A stretch of DNA of 61,057 bases from Bacteroidota bacterium (GTDB taxonomy: Bacteria; Bacteroidota; Bacteroidia; Flavobacteriales_C; GCA-002722245), in contig JAPLEZ010000037.1 in the NCBI GenBank assembly GCA_026390935.1, forward strand, positions 7,983 through 69,039, given 5' to 3'. The position numbers and the translations under genes were made by a program. Below the pieces are notes generated by a model. The model was not told where the DNA came from, ran no database searches, and was given only the letters and a program-made list of their open reading frames with translations. Of the stretch, positions 27,031 to 36,322 are shown piece by piece. Position 1 is the stretch's first letter; each line of letters opens with the position of its first letter.

Positions 27031-28230
27031 ATGGCTAAAATATTAATTATCGGAGCGGGTGGTGTGAGTAACGTGGTTACTAAAAAATGTGCCCGTTTAA
27101 CCAACGTTTTTACAGAGATAGTTCTCGCTAGCAGAACAAAATCGAAATGTGATGCAATTGCTGCTGAAATTGGCGGTAATCGCATTAAAACTGAACAAGT
27201 AGATGCTGATTACGCTGAAAATGTAATCGCATTAATCAAAAAATATACTCCAGATATCGTGTTGAATATTGCGCTTCCTTACCAGGATTTGGCAATTATG
27301 GACGCTTGTTTGGCTACAAAGACGCACTATTTAGATACTGCCAACTACGAGCCGAAAGATGTTGCTAAGTTTGAATACAGTTGGCAATGGGCTTACAAAA
27401 AGCGTTTTGAAGATGCTGGTATCATGGCTTTGTTGGGCTGCGGATTTGATCCGGGTGTAACAGGTGTGTTTACTGCCTATGCAGCGAAACATTACTTTGA
27501 TGAAATTCATTATTTAGATATTATCGATTGTAACGCTGGTGATCATGGAAAAGCTTTTGCTACCAACTTCAATCCTGAAATCAACATCCGTGAAATTACA
27601 CAAAGAGGAAGATACTGGGAGAATGGCGAGTGGAAAGAAACTGATCCTTTGTCGGTTCACAAACCAGTAAGCTATCCTGAAGTTGGACCGAAAGAAAGCT
27701 ACCTTCTTTTTCACGAGGAGTTGGAGTCATTGGTGAAAAACTTCCCTACTTTAAAAAGAGCTCGTTTCTGGATGACTTTCGGACAAGAGTACCTCACACA
27801 CTTAAGAGTTATGGAAAACATTGGAATCACTGGTATCAAACCAATTAAATTCCAAGGTCACGATATCGTTCCTATCGAATTCCTAAAGGCATTGTTGCCT
27901 GAGCCGGGATCATTAGGAGAAAATTATACTGGAACAACCTCTATCGGTTGTCAAATTCGTGGTGTGAAAGATGGCAAAGAAGTGACTTACTTCATCTGGA
28001 ACAACTGTAAACACCAAGATGCATACAACGATGTACAAGGTCAGGGAGTTGCCTACACAACAGGCGTTCCTGCGATGATTGGTGCGTTGTTGATGGCTAC
28101 AGGAAAATGGATGAAACCAGGTGTTTGGAACGTGGAGGATTTCAATCCGGATCCATTCTTGGAAGTGTTGGGTGAATACGGTTTGCCTTGGCATGAAGAG
28201 TTAAACAAACCATTGGAATTCGAGAAATAA
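27031..28230 (+). CDS. Carboxynorspermidine dehydrogenase-like (saccharopine dehydrogenase family)
   Basis: A 399-residue NAD(P)-dependent enzyme. It begins with the nucleotide-binding ILIIGAGGVSNVVTKKCA and has the CGFDPGVTGVF and YNDVQGQGVAYTTGVPA motifs of the LYS9-like family that includes carboxynorspermidine synthase. The enzyme condenses an amine with aspartate semialdehyde. The next gene encodes the matching decarboxylase, which strongly supports the polyamine role over lysine metabolism. Confidence 0.9.
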   Translation: MAKILIIGAGGVSNVVTKKCARLTNVFTEIVLASRTKSKCDAIAAEIGGNRIKTEQVDADYAENVIALIKKYTPDIVLNIALPYQDLAIMDACLATKTHYLDTANYEPKDVAKFEYSWQWAYKKRFEDAGIMALLGCGFDPGVTGVFTAYAAKHYFDEIHYLDIIDCNAGDHGKAFATNFNPEINIREITQRGRYWENGEWKETDPLSVHKPVSYPEVGPKESYLLFHEELESLVKNFPTLKRARFWMTFGQEYLTHLRVMENIGITGIKPIKFQGHDIVPIEFLKALLPEPGSLGENYTGTTSIGCQIRGVKDGKEVTYFIWNNCKHQDAYNDVQGQGVAYTTGVPAMIGALLMATGKWMKPGVWNVEDFNPDPFLEVLGEYGLPWHEELNKPLEFEK

Positions 28231-28239
28231 ATTCTTCTT

Positions 28240-28306
28240 TTAATGTTGAATTTTGAATGTTGAGTTTTGAATATTCAGCACTCAAAATTCAACATTCAAC
28301 ATTAAA
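28240..28306. repeat. A+T-rich palindrome before nspC
   Basis: TTTTAATGTTGAAT faces ATTCAACATTAAAA with several related words between; the same sequence vocabulary as at 5800-5857. It lies inside the apparent 5' extension of the nspC frame, which argues against the earlier start codon. Confidence 0.6.
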
Positions 28307-28316
28307 ACCTCAAGCA

Positions 28317-29450
28317 TTGAACTTAAAAGAACTTCCCAATCCCTGCTACATCCTCGATGAAAAAAAATTCATTGGGAACATGGAGAAACTGAAATATGTG
28401 CAGGACGCCAGCGGCGCTAAAATTTTGTGTGCGTTGAAAGGCTTCGCGATGTGGAGCACTTTCCCAATCATGAAAAAATACTTGTCGGGTTGCACCGCCA
28501 GTTCTCTTTTTGAAAGCAGATTGTGTTATGATGAAATGGGTGTCGACTCTCATGCTTGCGCGGTGATTTATCCCGAAAATGAAATCAACGATTTTATTAA
28601 ATACAACTCTCATCTTACCTTCAATTCCGTTTCTCAATGGGATGCGCTGAAAGGAAAAGTATTGAAAAATAAAAAGAAGGTGAAGTGTGCATTGCGCATC
28701 AATCCTGAATATTCTGATGTCGGCACGGCCATTTACAATCCTTGTTCACCGGGTTCACGTTTAGGAATTACGGCTGAGCACATGCCAAAACATTTACCAA
28801 AAGGAATTACTGGTTTGCATTTTCATGCTTTGTGTGAAAGCAATTCCGATTCTTTGGAAAGAGTGTTGGAAGCGGTGGAAAGCAAATTCGGACATTTATT
28901 GCACGAAGCAGAGTGGGTGAATTTTGGTGGCGGACACCATATCACTCGCGATGATTACGATACGGAGTTGTTGATTGAACTCATCAAAAATTTCAAAAAC
29001 AATTACAACGTTGAGGTTTTTCTGGAACCGGGAGAAGCAGTGGGTTGGAAAACCGGATTTTTATTGTCGCGTGTTGACGACATCGTTGAAGCCAACAATC
29101 AAAAAACGGTGGTGATGAACGTGTCGTTCACATGTCACATGCCCGACTGTTTAGAAATGCCATACAAACCCGCAGTTCGTGGAGAATCACAAGAAAAAAA
29201 ACCAAAACATATTTACACTTTCGGCGGACCAACTTGTTTGTCGGGTGATTTCATCAAAGGCTTCGGATTTGATAAAGCATTAAAAATTGGCGATCCTCTT
29301 ATTTTTGAAGATATGATGCATTACACTTTTGTAAAAACAACGATGTTTAACGGAGTGAATCATCCTTCTTTGGGGATATTGAAAAGCAACGGGAAATTTA
29401 AAATGGTGCGTAAATTCAACTATGAGGATTATAAGGGGAGGATGTCGTAG
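28317..29450 (+). CDS. nspC: Carboxynorspermidine decarboxylase
   Basis: PLP-dependent fold-III decarboxylase making spermidine or norspermidine from the carboxylated precursor. From the TTG at 28317 it has 377 residues, the normal family length. Seen are NPCYILDEKKF at the start, the PLP lysine in ILCALKGFAMW near residue 40, HFHALCES near 175, NFGGGHHI near 215, EPGEAVGW near 247 and FTCHMPD near 282. The open frame begins at 28257, but its first 20 residues come from the palindrome and are not conserved. It acts on the product of the upstream dehydrogenase. Confidence 0.93.
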   Translation: MNLKELPNPCYILDEKKFIGNMEKLKYVQDASGAKILCALKGFAMWSTFPIMKKYLSGCTASSLFESRLCYDEMGVDSHACAVIYPENEINDFIKYNSHLTFNSVSQWDALKGKVLKNKKKVKCALRINPEYSDVGTAIYNPCSPGSRLGITAEHMPKHLPKGITGLHFHALCESNSDSLERVLEAVESKFGHLLHEAEWVNFGGGHHITRDDYDTELLIELIKNFKNNYNVEVFLEPGEAVGWKTGFLLSRVDDIVEANNQKTVVMNVSFTCHMPDCLEMPYKPAVRGESQEKKPKHIYTFGGPTCLSGDFIKGFGFDKALKIGDPLIFEDMMHYTFVKTTMFNGVNHPSLGILKSNGKFKMVRKFNYEDYKGRMS

Positions 29451-29454
29451 ATAT

Positions 29455-29543
29455 AGATCCTGAAACAAGTTCAGGATGACAAATGTGAACCATGCTCTTC
29501 AGGTAATGACAACCAATGTCATCCTGAACTTGTTTCAGGATCT
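29455..29543. repeat. 27-bp perfect inverted repeat
   Basis: Arms 29455-29481 and 29517-29543, centred on the word ATCCTGAAACAAGTTCAGGAT. The left arm itself is partly self-complementary (CCTGAA..TTCAGG). Confidence 0.9.
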
Positions 29544-29597
29544 AATCACCGCTTCGCAAAGTTTAGCGAAGCGAACTTTGCGAAATAGGGATTGGGC

Positions 29598-29706
29598 GTA
29601 GAAGCTTTCAGCTTCTTTTTTCCGCAGATTTGATATTAAGAGGAGAAGCGCAGCTTCGGTCTTCAGTTTGTTTTTCTTTCAGAAAAAAGAAGCTGAAAGC
29701 TTCTAC
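29598..29706. repeat. 25-bp perfect inverted repeat
   Basis: Arms 29598-29622 and 29682-29706 containing GTAGAAGCTTTCAGCTTC and its complement; 59-bp spacer. Confidence 0.9.
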
Positions 29707-29756
29707 TTGCATTTCGAAAATCTCCAAGTTCGCTGTGCTAAACTTGGAGAGGCTAG

Positions 29757-29832
29757 GAACCTTGATTCACTTGATTAAAAGATTATCTTGATTGCACATC
29801 CTTTAATCCTTTCATCAAGTGAATCAGGGTTC
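29757..29832. repeat. 19-bp inverted repeat next to the AddB-like stop codon
   Basis: Arms 29757-29775 and 29814-29832 (one mismatch), words CTTGATTCACTTGAT and its complement. Its right end is 4 bp from the stop codon of the minus-strand nuclease gene. Confidence 0.85.
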
Positions 29833-29836
29833 AGAC

Positions 29837-32608
29837 TTAACAATACTGACAATACTTCGCTTCGCTATTATGCGTATAGCGCACATTTCCCGAAAAGAGA
29901 TTTTCAAAAACCAATTTCAATTGCTCTTTAAATTCCACACAGGTTGTTCTATTTACTGTATCGGAGTTGTTGAATTTGATGCCGATAATTCCTTTGCTCA
30001 GTGAACGGAAAGAAATAATACCTGGAGTTACCATTTTAACTTCGGGATTTTGTTCCAGGTACAACATGCTGTACCATAACAATTGCAGGGCTTTTCCTTT
30101 GTTTTTGGATGTGATGTCGTCCATGGTGAAAGAAAGTTCGCTATCTTTAACGCTTCCCGTTTTATAATCCACCAAGCGAATACTGTCGCCCACTTTATCA
30201 ATCCTGTCGGCAATACCTTTGAGCTTTATTTTGTGCGTTTTTCCCCGGACTTCAATCTCCAATTCGCCTTCAATTTTTTGTTCCAGACTCACTATCGTCA
30301 AATATTTATTTTCGCTTTTGCGCTCTTCTATGAAGGTGATTTCATTGCGCAAAAACTGAGTGACAACATCCACTGCAATATTGAAAGTAAGGTGATTTTT
30401 GCCTTGCGCGATCTCACTAATTTTTACTTCTTCAAAAGATTCTTTCAAATAGCTTTCTACCAGCGATAGCATTTTTTGGACATCGGTGGCTGATAAAATT
30501 TTACCAACAAAAGGATTGTACATTCTCTCCAAAGTGCTGTGAATGGCGGTTCCCATGCTGCTAGCCTCAATATCTTCTTCTACTTCGTCGAGTTCTCCCA
30601 AACCTAAAACATAGCGGTAGTAAAAATCGAGCGGACAGGCAATGAGCTTGTTGATGGCCGATGGAGAAAATCCTTTTTCGGCTATAGTATTGAGTCGCTC
30701 AATGATGTTTACAGAACTTTCAATATCGATATCGGTTTTGTTGCCCGAGGTGGAAGGCAATGCAGCCTGAGTGGAAGTAAGGTGAACATTCGGATTCTTT
30801 TTTCCGAAGTATTCCATTTCAATTTGTTTTAAAAATCTGCTTTTTTCTCCTTGAGCGCCCATTCCATCTCCAGCTGATGTATAAAGCAGATAAATGTTTT
30901 TGGCTCGTTGCAATATGCGATAAAAATGATAAGCGAAAATAGCATCGTTCTCCTGATGCGTATGCAAACCAAATTCTTTTTTTATGTCGAAGGGAATAAA
31001 CGATTGCTGGTGCTTGTCTTTAGGAATTACACCTTCGTTGACAGAAAGCAAAACAATGTTTTCAAAGTCCAGAGTTCTGCTTTCCAGCATTCCCATGATT
31101 TGCAAGCCGCGCAGAGGTTCTCCGTAAAAGGCTAGTTTTTCCTGTTTGATGAGTTTGATGCAAACGCGTTTCAGCGACTTTAAATCATTTAGTTCTTCCA
31201 GCTCGTACTTGAGCACCAAATTGGATAATTTTTGTAAAAAGGTGTAGAAGGTAAATAGGTACTCGCTTTCTATCGGACGGCTGTCGCCGTAGTTTTCCTT
31301 CAGTACCAAGGCCAGTTGCAGCGCATTTTTCAAAAAGCCTTTGCCTTGTTTGTTTTCGGCGGAAAGAATAAATCGCATGTCTTCACCAAGGAAGGAGATG
31401 CATCTTTCCAATGTAATATAAACCTTATTGTTGGTGGTGATCCATTGTCGCAGTTCATTGAATTTTTCGCTGCTGGTAAGGATTTGCATTTTTTCGTGAG
31501 CCAGCAATAAAAGTAAATCCTGATGGTAAAACAAATAATCTTTTCCTTTCAATAAGGCGTTGTCGTGGAGAGAAAACAACTGAATGATCAAAGGATATAA
31601 ATCCGTTTGTTTCAATGGAAATCCCATAGTGATGTTCACTGCCGTTGTTGCTTCGGGCAAATGATTTAGGAATGGAAGCAGCAGGTTCTCATCACATAAA
31701 ATCACCGCAGAGTTGGGGGAATTTAGGGGGAATTTAGTTTGAATAATTTCTCCAGCAACTTTGGCTTGTATGATGTTTTGCGGACAAGCAACGATGTGAA
31801 TATTTTTTTCGTCGCTTTGCAATAAATCTTCTTTCCATAGGAAGTTAGACGAGTTCCAGCTGTTTAAATATTTACGTAAAAATGTACCAGCTTCCTGACT
31901 TTTATTGAACAAATAATATTCATCGCTATCAAATAAAATTTCACTCCATCCGGCTTTGAGGGACGATGAAATTATTTTTTCTTCAGCAGGTGTGAGTGCG
32001 TTCAATCCTGCAAAAATTACTTTAGTCCATTTGGATTCGAAATCGTTTTTCGCAATGATTTCCGATGCAATTCTATAAGCTTGTCCGCGCGTAATCAGCT
32101 GATGTTCCTGTAAAGAAGTATTGAGTGCTGTATAATATTGGTATAAATTTTTCCAGAAGCGGAGATAGTTTTTTTGGAAATCGGAGAGGGGCTGACCGTC
32201 AACATTCCACACTTCCAAAGCTCTTGATTCATTGATATAACCAAAGAATTTCTTAGGATCAATCAAATGCCGGTCGATGGAATCAAAATCGCTCAATAAG
32301 GATGGAGCCCAATTTAAAAACTCATTGAAATCATCTTTTTCTTCTTCGGCAGGCAGGTTTTTATAAACGCTATAGAAATGTAAAGTCAGCTCAAAAGAGG
32401 AAATGATTTTCGCTTTGCAAATTTCCTGAATGAAATCGTCCTGTGCTAAAATGATAGGTGACCAAATGGTTTTTTCAAAGGCATTGGCGATTTCTTTTTT
32501 AAGGAACAAGCCCGCACGCTTACTTGGCAAAACAACACAAAGGTTTTCTGTGGTGCTGGCGTAATTTTCGTGAATGTGTTGGGCTACTTTGCCTAGAAAA
32601 GAAATCAT
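29837..32608 (-). CDS. AddB-like PD-(D/E)XK nuclease/inactivated helicase
   Basis: A 923-residue protein resembling AddB/RexB. The N-terminal part has helicase-like features but no clean Walker A (LPSKRAGLFLKKE), and the C-terminal part is a RecB-type nuclease with GTAIHSTLERMY and the catalytic LVDYKTGS. AddB nucleases hold an iron-sulfur cluster with one cysteine before (here CPLDFYYRY near residue 668) and three at the C-terminus in a CxxC..C pattern. Here the protein stops exactly after YCQYC, so the last cysteine of the usual pattern is missing. No addA-like helicase gene is in the window. Probably acts in double-strand break repair. Confidence 0.85.
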   Translation of the reverse strand: MISFLGKVAQHIHENYASTTENLCVVLPSKRAGLFLKKEIANAFEKTIWSPIILAQDDFIQEICKAKIISSFELTLHFYSVYKNLPAEEEKDDFNEFLNWAPSLLSDFDSIDRHLIDPKKFFGYINESRALEVWNVDGQPLSDFQKNYLRFWKNLYQYYTALNTSLQEHQLITRGQAYRIASEIIAKNDFESKWTKVIFAGLNALTPAEEKIISSSLKAGWSEILFDSDEYYLFNKSQEAGTFLRKYLNSWNSSNFLWKEDLLQSDEKNIHIVACPQNIIQAKVAGEIIQTKFPLNSPNSAVILCDENLLLPFLNHLPEATTAVNITMGFPLKQTDLYPLIIQLFSLHDNALLKGKDYLFYHQDLLLLLAHEKMQILTSSEKFNELRQWITTNNKVYITLERCISFLGEDMRFILSAENKQGKGFLKNALQLALVLKENYGDSRPIESEYLFTFYTFLQKLSNLVLKYELEELNDLKSLKRVCIKLIKQEKLAFYGEPLRGLQIMGMLESRTLDFENIVLLSVNEGVIPKDKHQQSFIPFDIKKEFGLHTHQENDAIFAYHFYRILQRAKNIYLLYTSAGDGMGAQGEKSRFLKQIEMEYFGKKNPNVHLTSTQAALPSTSGNKTDIDIESSVNIIERLNTIAEKGFSPSAINKLIACPLDFYYRYVLGLGELDEVEEDIEASSMGTAIHSTLERMYNPFVGKILSATDVQKMLSLVESYLKESFEEVKISEIAQGKNHLTFNIAVDVVTQFLRNEITFIEERKSENKYLTIVSLEQKIEGELEIEVRGKTHKIKLKGIADRIDKVGDSIRLVDYKTGSVKDSELSFTMDDITSKNKGKALQLLWYSMLYLEQNPEVKMVTPGIISFRSLSKGIIGIKFNNSDTVNRTTCVEFKEQLKLVFENLFSGNVRYTHNSEAKYCQYC

Positions 32609-32836
32609 TTTATGTTTTAAGATGTGTGAATTTACTCATTTTATGTTAGTATGGTAAGCGATGTGGTTGCTAACTAACTCTCCTCCTTTTCAAGGAGGAG
32701 TACCCGAAGGGGGAGGTGGTTAATTAAAAAGAAAAAACAATTGAATTTATTTGTCTATAACCACCTCGCCTTTCAGGCACTCCTCCTTGAAAAGGAGGAG
32801 AGTTAGTTAGCGACCGATTCTTAAAAAACCTATATT
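32609..32836. other. Gap with a long inverted repeat
   Basis: About 230 bp lying between the AddB-like and glycosyltransferase genes. Apart from the foldback at 32669-32811 nothing else was seen. Confidence 0.7.
32669..32811. repeat. Long foldback element, 35-bp arms
   Basis: Arms 32669-32703 and 32777-32811, one mismatch, beginning GCTAACTAACTCTCCTCC. Inside, GGAGGTGGTTA faces TAACCACCTC. Different sequence from the 16.9/26.8-kb family but the same design. Confidence 0.9.
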
Positions 32837-34135
32837 TCAATATCCATACCCCCAATCATCCGTCCTTCTTTTTCCTAAAATCTTGTAATCTTTTTTATCA
32901 ATGGCTTCCTGCACTTTTGCTCTGTCTTTGTAAAGAGATTTGTTGTGGTAGCTATCGATCCCCAATCCAATATGAAAAAATATTCCGCTAATGGCTGCTG
33001 CTTTAATTATCATTCCCCACACTTTGTGCTTGTGCATCAACCATCGGTAACAATAGAAAGAGTAAATCATGGCCACTGGTAACATAATGTAAAAAGTGTG
33101 TGGTGACGGACCTTTGATAGAAAAAAAGAAACTTAGGAAAATTAAAATGTAAGAGAAGAAAGTCATCCATTTTATTTTTTTCCAATCGTTGTTTTCGTTT
33201 TTTTGAAAGAAGCCGAAAATGTAAAGTGCTACTTGCGCAAAGCCCACTAAATATAAAAATGCAGCGAAGGGAGCCATCCACAGTTGGTTTTCCACCACGG
33301 CCATTCTCGCTTTGGTGCTGGTGCCCATCATGTATGGGATTTCATAAGCAGCAAACGACAAAAAGCGGGTTAAGATCACAGGAATATTCAGGATGTTTTT
33401 CCAAACGAAAACGATATTTGATCCTACACTTCCCATTCTTGCATCAGGAAATAACAAGGTGGGCAATAAGGTGAGTACTCCAATGGAAGCTCCTAACAAA
33501 TAATACAATCCGTATTTAATGAAGTTTTTTCTGCCGCTTTTTAAAATGTACAAAAACGCAAATCCGGTAAATGGTAAAAACAAAACCCACGACATGTGTA
33601 TTTGCATCACCATTGTGGTTGCAATTCCCAGCACAAAAAAGCACAATCCTTTTTTGATCAAATTGTTTTTGTAAACATCAATGATTTCAATGAAGCAAAC
33701 AAAGAAGGGAACTGAAAAAAGTATGACGTACGAGGGGTTAACCACTCTCGTTGAAAAGTGCATCACCCAAGTACTGGTGAGTACTATCGTCCATATTAAC
33801 CATTTGGGAATATCAGTAAATCTTTTGGATAAATACAAGGCGAAAAAGCCGAGGACTACACAAGATAAAATTCCTAAAAAAATCAATGGGGCTTCAGGAA
33901 TGGCGACAATGTACAGAGGTGCGCTTACCAGCAAGCCTTGCAATGCGCCAGGAATTTGTGTTTGGGTGTAAACGATATCCGGACCGTAAAATGGCCAGGT
34001 TTGAGTGGTGTACGATTTTAAGCCAATCAAATAAATTTGCTCTTCGTCTTCTCCCCAAAATTCAGAAACCACTCCGTATGCAATGCGCAACGCAAACAAT
34101 CCGAATATTAAAAGCAGAAAGTATTTTTGCTTCAT
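32837..34135 (-). CDS. GT-C fold membrane glycosyltransferase (ArnT/PMT-like)
   Basis: A 432-residue protein with about ten hydrophobic segments. The acidic motif GEDEEQIY in the first periplasmic loop (near residue 29) is the usual position of the catalytic aspartate in GT-C/GT39-like enzymes that take sugars from polyprenyl carriers. Substrate unknown. Start ATG; no operon partner nearby, separated from the AddB-like gene by the foldback. Confidence 0.75.
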   Translation of the reverse strand: MKQKYFLLLIFGLFALRIAYGVVSEFWGEDEEQIYLIGLKSYTTQTWPFYGPDIVYTQTQIPGALQGLLVSAPLYIVAIPEAPLIFLGILSCVVLGFFALYLSKRFTDIPKWLIWTIVLTSTWVMHFSTRVVNPSYVILFSVPFFVCFIEIIDVYKNNLIKKGLCFFVLGIATTMVMQIHMSWVLFLPFTGFAFLYILKSGRKNFIKYGLYYLLGASIGVLTLLPTLLFPDARMGSVGSNIVFVWKNILNIPVILTRFLSFAAYEIPYMMGTSTKARMAVVENQLWMAPFAAFLYLVGFAQVALYIFGFFQKNENNDWKKIKWMTFFSYILIFLSFFFSIKGPSPHTFYIMLPVAMIYSFYCYRWLMHKHKVWGMIIKAAAISGIFFHIGLGIDSYHNKSLYKDRAKVQEAIDKKDYKILGKRRTDDWGYGY

Positions 34136-34196
34136 GTTTCAATTTTGACCGAAGATAAGGATTTATCCAGATGCTTGTAATCGAAGAGGAGTGAGT

Positions 34197-34256
34197 TTAT
34201 TGAACAACCAATCGCTCAATAAAAATGGAGCCTTCGCTGGTGTGAATTTTAAGTAA
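34197..34256 (-). pseudogene. Remnant of a T9SS type A sorting domain
   Basis: On the minus strand a frame reads LLKIHTSEGSIFIERLVVQ then stops at 34197-34199. This is nearly the same, also at the DNA level, as the last residues of the 581-residue protein at 36323 (LLKIHTSEDAIFIERLLAQ). Upstream of it homology ends abruptly at 34257, where the terminator of the astacin-tectonin gene begins. It is a leftover 3' end of a T9SS-secreted protein gene. Confidence 0.8.
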
Positions 34257-34257
34257 A

Positions 34258-34289
34258 AAAAATCCCCAATTTTCATTGGGGATTTTTAT
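34258..34289 (-). terminator. Terminator of the first astacin-tectonin gene
   Basis: AATCCCCAA..TTGGGGATT stem with an A/T-rich tail on both sides, 16 bp past the stop on the minus strand. The other members of this gene family have the same kind of AATCCC...GGGATT hairpin. Confidence 0.8.
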
Positions 34290-34304
34290 TGTTGAATTTA
34301 TTGT

Positions 34305-35780
34305 CTAGTTGTTATATCTATATAAACTTCCACTGGTGGTCACTGCATAAGGTCCTCCAGCATCACTAACATCCAATTTGATCGCCCCTCCATTGAAGTC
34401 AATCCATCCGTTTTCTGTGAATTTTTTGATCGTATAATTACCGTTTACAGAAGTTTTTGTTGTGATGAAAGTACTTCCATCAGCACCGCAACCAATATCT
34501 GTAGCTGGTCCACCTACATTAATAAATGTTCCATTGGTCAATCTGAAAACATTTCCATAACTATTTACAACCCATGGATTACCTTGGTTATCCACTGAAA
34601 TTCGAGTTGCAGCACCTGAGATTGTAGTCCAACCTGTGCCATTGTATCTAGCAATATTATAACCTCCATACTTTGGGTCTGTACCTATAATGTATACAAT
34701 TCCGTTAGCTCCAACACCAATGTCTTTCGCTGAACCTTGTATCCTTGTCCACACCCCTTGAGGTGTCCCTCGAAAAATATTTCCATAGCTATTTACAACC
34801 CATGGATTTCCTTCACCATCAACATCGATCGCTATCGCACCACCAGGTATTAATTTAAATGAAGAACCATTGTATTTATAGATTGTGTAACCACCATTTG
34901 TAGGAGTTTTGCTCAACGCCCAAACAGTACCTTTAGTTCCAACACCAACATCAGATGCATTGGTGAATAATTGCTGCCAAGTATCGGTAGGGAAAGGATA
35001 ATTTCTTCCAATGTATTTTTTGTCATTGTAAGATAATTCAGTGTTATATGGAGCTGAATAACCGTTGGTAGTTAAAGAATCTGGAAATGAATACAACATA
35101 ATTGAAGAGTTGTCATAAGCAGTATAATTTGTTGTTGACGCAGTTTCTTTGTTCAATACAACACGATCAACCTTTGCTTTGTCCCAATTACTTGGCGAGG
35201 CACCAAAATACGCGTATGCTTTAGGTTTGTCCCAAGAAATATTTGCACTCGGACTCATATGCTCATGAATTAAGCCTAAAGCATGACCAAATTCATGAAG
35301 AACTACCCGTCTAATTCTTGTTTCACTAGTAGTTGCGGTCCAACTAAAATTCATTGATCCTTTAGTTTGCGCTATATCTTTGCATTGCGTTCCAAGGACT
35401 GACCAATCTCCATCATTTGGATCAAAAGTTATTTTAATATCTGATCTAAAAAATGGATTAGGCAAAGTGGGCACTGTGCTAAAAAATTCAAATTTCAAGT
35501 TAGCTTCCTTCGTCCACTGTGCTGCGTATTCCTTGACTTTATTTTGCTGAAAAGTTGTACCACCAATAAACTTTATCCTTATTGTTTGCCCAGGAGTCCA
35601 CAATACATTTTTTCTGATTGCGGCATCTGTTTTAAAAGTCCCCTCGCTGGTGGTATCCAAAAATGTACAATTAAAGTGATCCTCTTGCTTTTGTGAGGAT
35701 GTTTTTTCTAGGTCTTTCTTGCAAGAGGCCATAAACATTAAAGTTCCTGCGGCCCCTAACAACACATAATTCTTAATCAT
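34305..35780 (-). CDS. Astacin-like protease with tectonin propeller, surface lipoprotein (copy 1)
   Basis: 491 residues. Lipoprotein signal MFMASC with Cys20, followed by KKD, resembling the Bacteroidota surface-export signal. Residues about 50-265 form an astacin-like zinc protease: HEFGHALGLIHEH gives zinc ligands His162, His166, His172 and base Glu163, with the Met-turn SIMLY (Met228). Residues about 268-491 hold six short blades each with [AV]xD[IV]xVGxxGxVW-like cores (ASDVGVG, AIAIDVD, AKDIGVG, ATRISVD, ATDIGCG, AIKLDVS): a tectonin-type propeller, a fold that often binds glycans. Likely a cell-surface lectin-protease. Unlike copies 3 and 4 it has no adjacent kinase/regulator genes. 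The shared operator-like repeat lies 23 bp upstream. Confidence 0.88.
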   Translation of the reverse strand: MIKNYVLLGAAGTLMFMASCKKDLEKTSSQKQEDHFNCTFLDTTSEGTFKTDAAIRKNVLWTPGQTIRIKFIGGTTFQQNKVKEYAAQWTKEANLKFEFFSTVPTLPNPFFRSDIKITFDPNDGDWSVLGTQCKDIAQTKGSMNFSWTATTSETRIRRVVLHEFGHALGLIHEHMSPSANISWDKPKAYAYFGASPSNWDKAKVDRVVLNKETASTTNYTAYDNSSIMLYSFPDSLTTNGYSAPYNTELSYNDKKYIGRNYPFPTDTWQQLFTNASDVGVGTKGTVWALSKTPTNGGYTIYKYNGSSFKLIPGGAIAIDVDGEGNPWVVNSYGNIFRGTPQGVWTRIQGSAKDIGVGANGIVYIIGTDPKYGGYNIARYNGTGWTTISGAATRISVDNQGNPWVVNSYGNVFRLTNGTFINVGGPATDIGCGADGSTFITTKTSVNGNYTIKKFTENGWIDFNGGAIKLDVSDAGGPYAVTTSGSLYRYNN

Positions 35781-35802
35781 TTGTTTTGAGTTATTAAATT
35801 TT

Positions 35803-35832
35803 ACCTACTCTTAAAGATTTTCGGCTTCCTCT
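35803..35832 (-). promoter_or_regulatory. LytTR-like direct-repeat element, copy 1
   Basis: Read on the minus strand: AGAGGAAGC (35824-35832), 12 bp CGAAAATCTTTA, then AGAGTAGGT (35803-35811). Period 21 bp. Ends 22 bp before the start codon of the astacin-tectonin gene. The same arrangement is found before the three other family members. Confidence 0.75.
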
Positions 35833-36322
35833 GGAAATTCATCTTTTAAAATATTTATTAAATACCATCGAGCTTTTATTGAAATTAAAAGTCAGTGGAA
35901 ATACTTTTTAAACTTATATCCCTTCATAAACAGCACAGTCTGCGATATGACACAATAGGACAAAAAAAAGTTACAAACGCTGCTAGGTCCGATTACAAGT
36001 GTTTTGTACGTAATACTCGCTACAGAAAATGCCTGTCACATCATTGTAAATTATTGTGGTGAATGTTCTGTTTGCTTTGTTATTTGGGGGATTTTTAGAT
36101 GTTGTGTTAATCGATGTAGGCAAAAATAGATGTCATCAAAGAAGAAAACAATGCGTGATATTCGGTCTTTTATTGGTGTAAATTTGACGGAATATCTAAA
36201 GAAATTTTTGTGAAAAAAATCAGGTGTTGATCAAGTTATTTCTTGGTCAAGAAAAACTTCTTTGAATGTTTGATTATGAAAAAATGGAATGTGCAAGTGC
36301 ATGTAATTGATGAAGATCGTTT
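35833..36322. other. Intergenic region without recognised gene
   Basis: About 490 bp, A+T-rich, between copy 1 of the protease family and the beta-helix protein gene. No convincing frame, hairpin with T-run or known RNA was seen. Confidence 0.5.

Larger units (their letters stand above)
29451..29836. other. Gap filled by five stacked palindromes
   Basis: No gene. The gap contains, in order, inverted repeats at 29455-29543 (27-bp perfect arms), 29553-29584 (11-bp arms), 29598-29706 (25-bp perfect arms), 29721-29750 (10-bp arms TCTCCAAGTT/AACTTGGAGA) and 29757-29832 (19-bp arms, one mismatch). It lies between convergent nspC and AddB-like genes. Confidence 0.85.
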
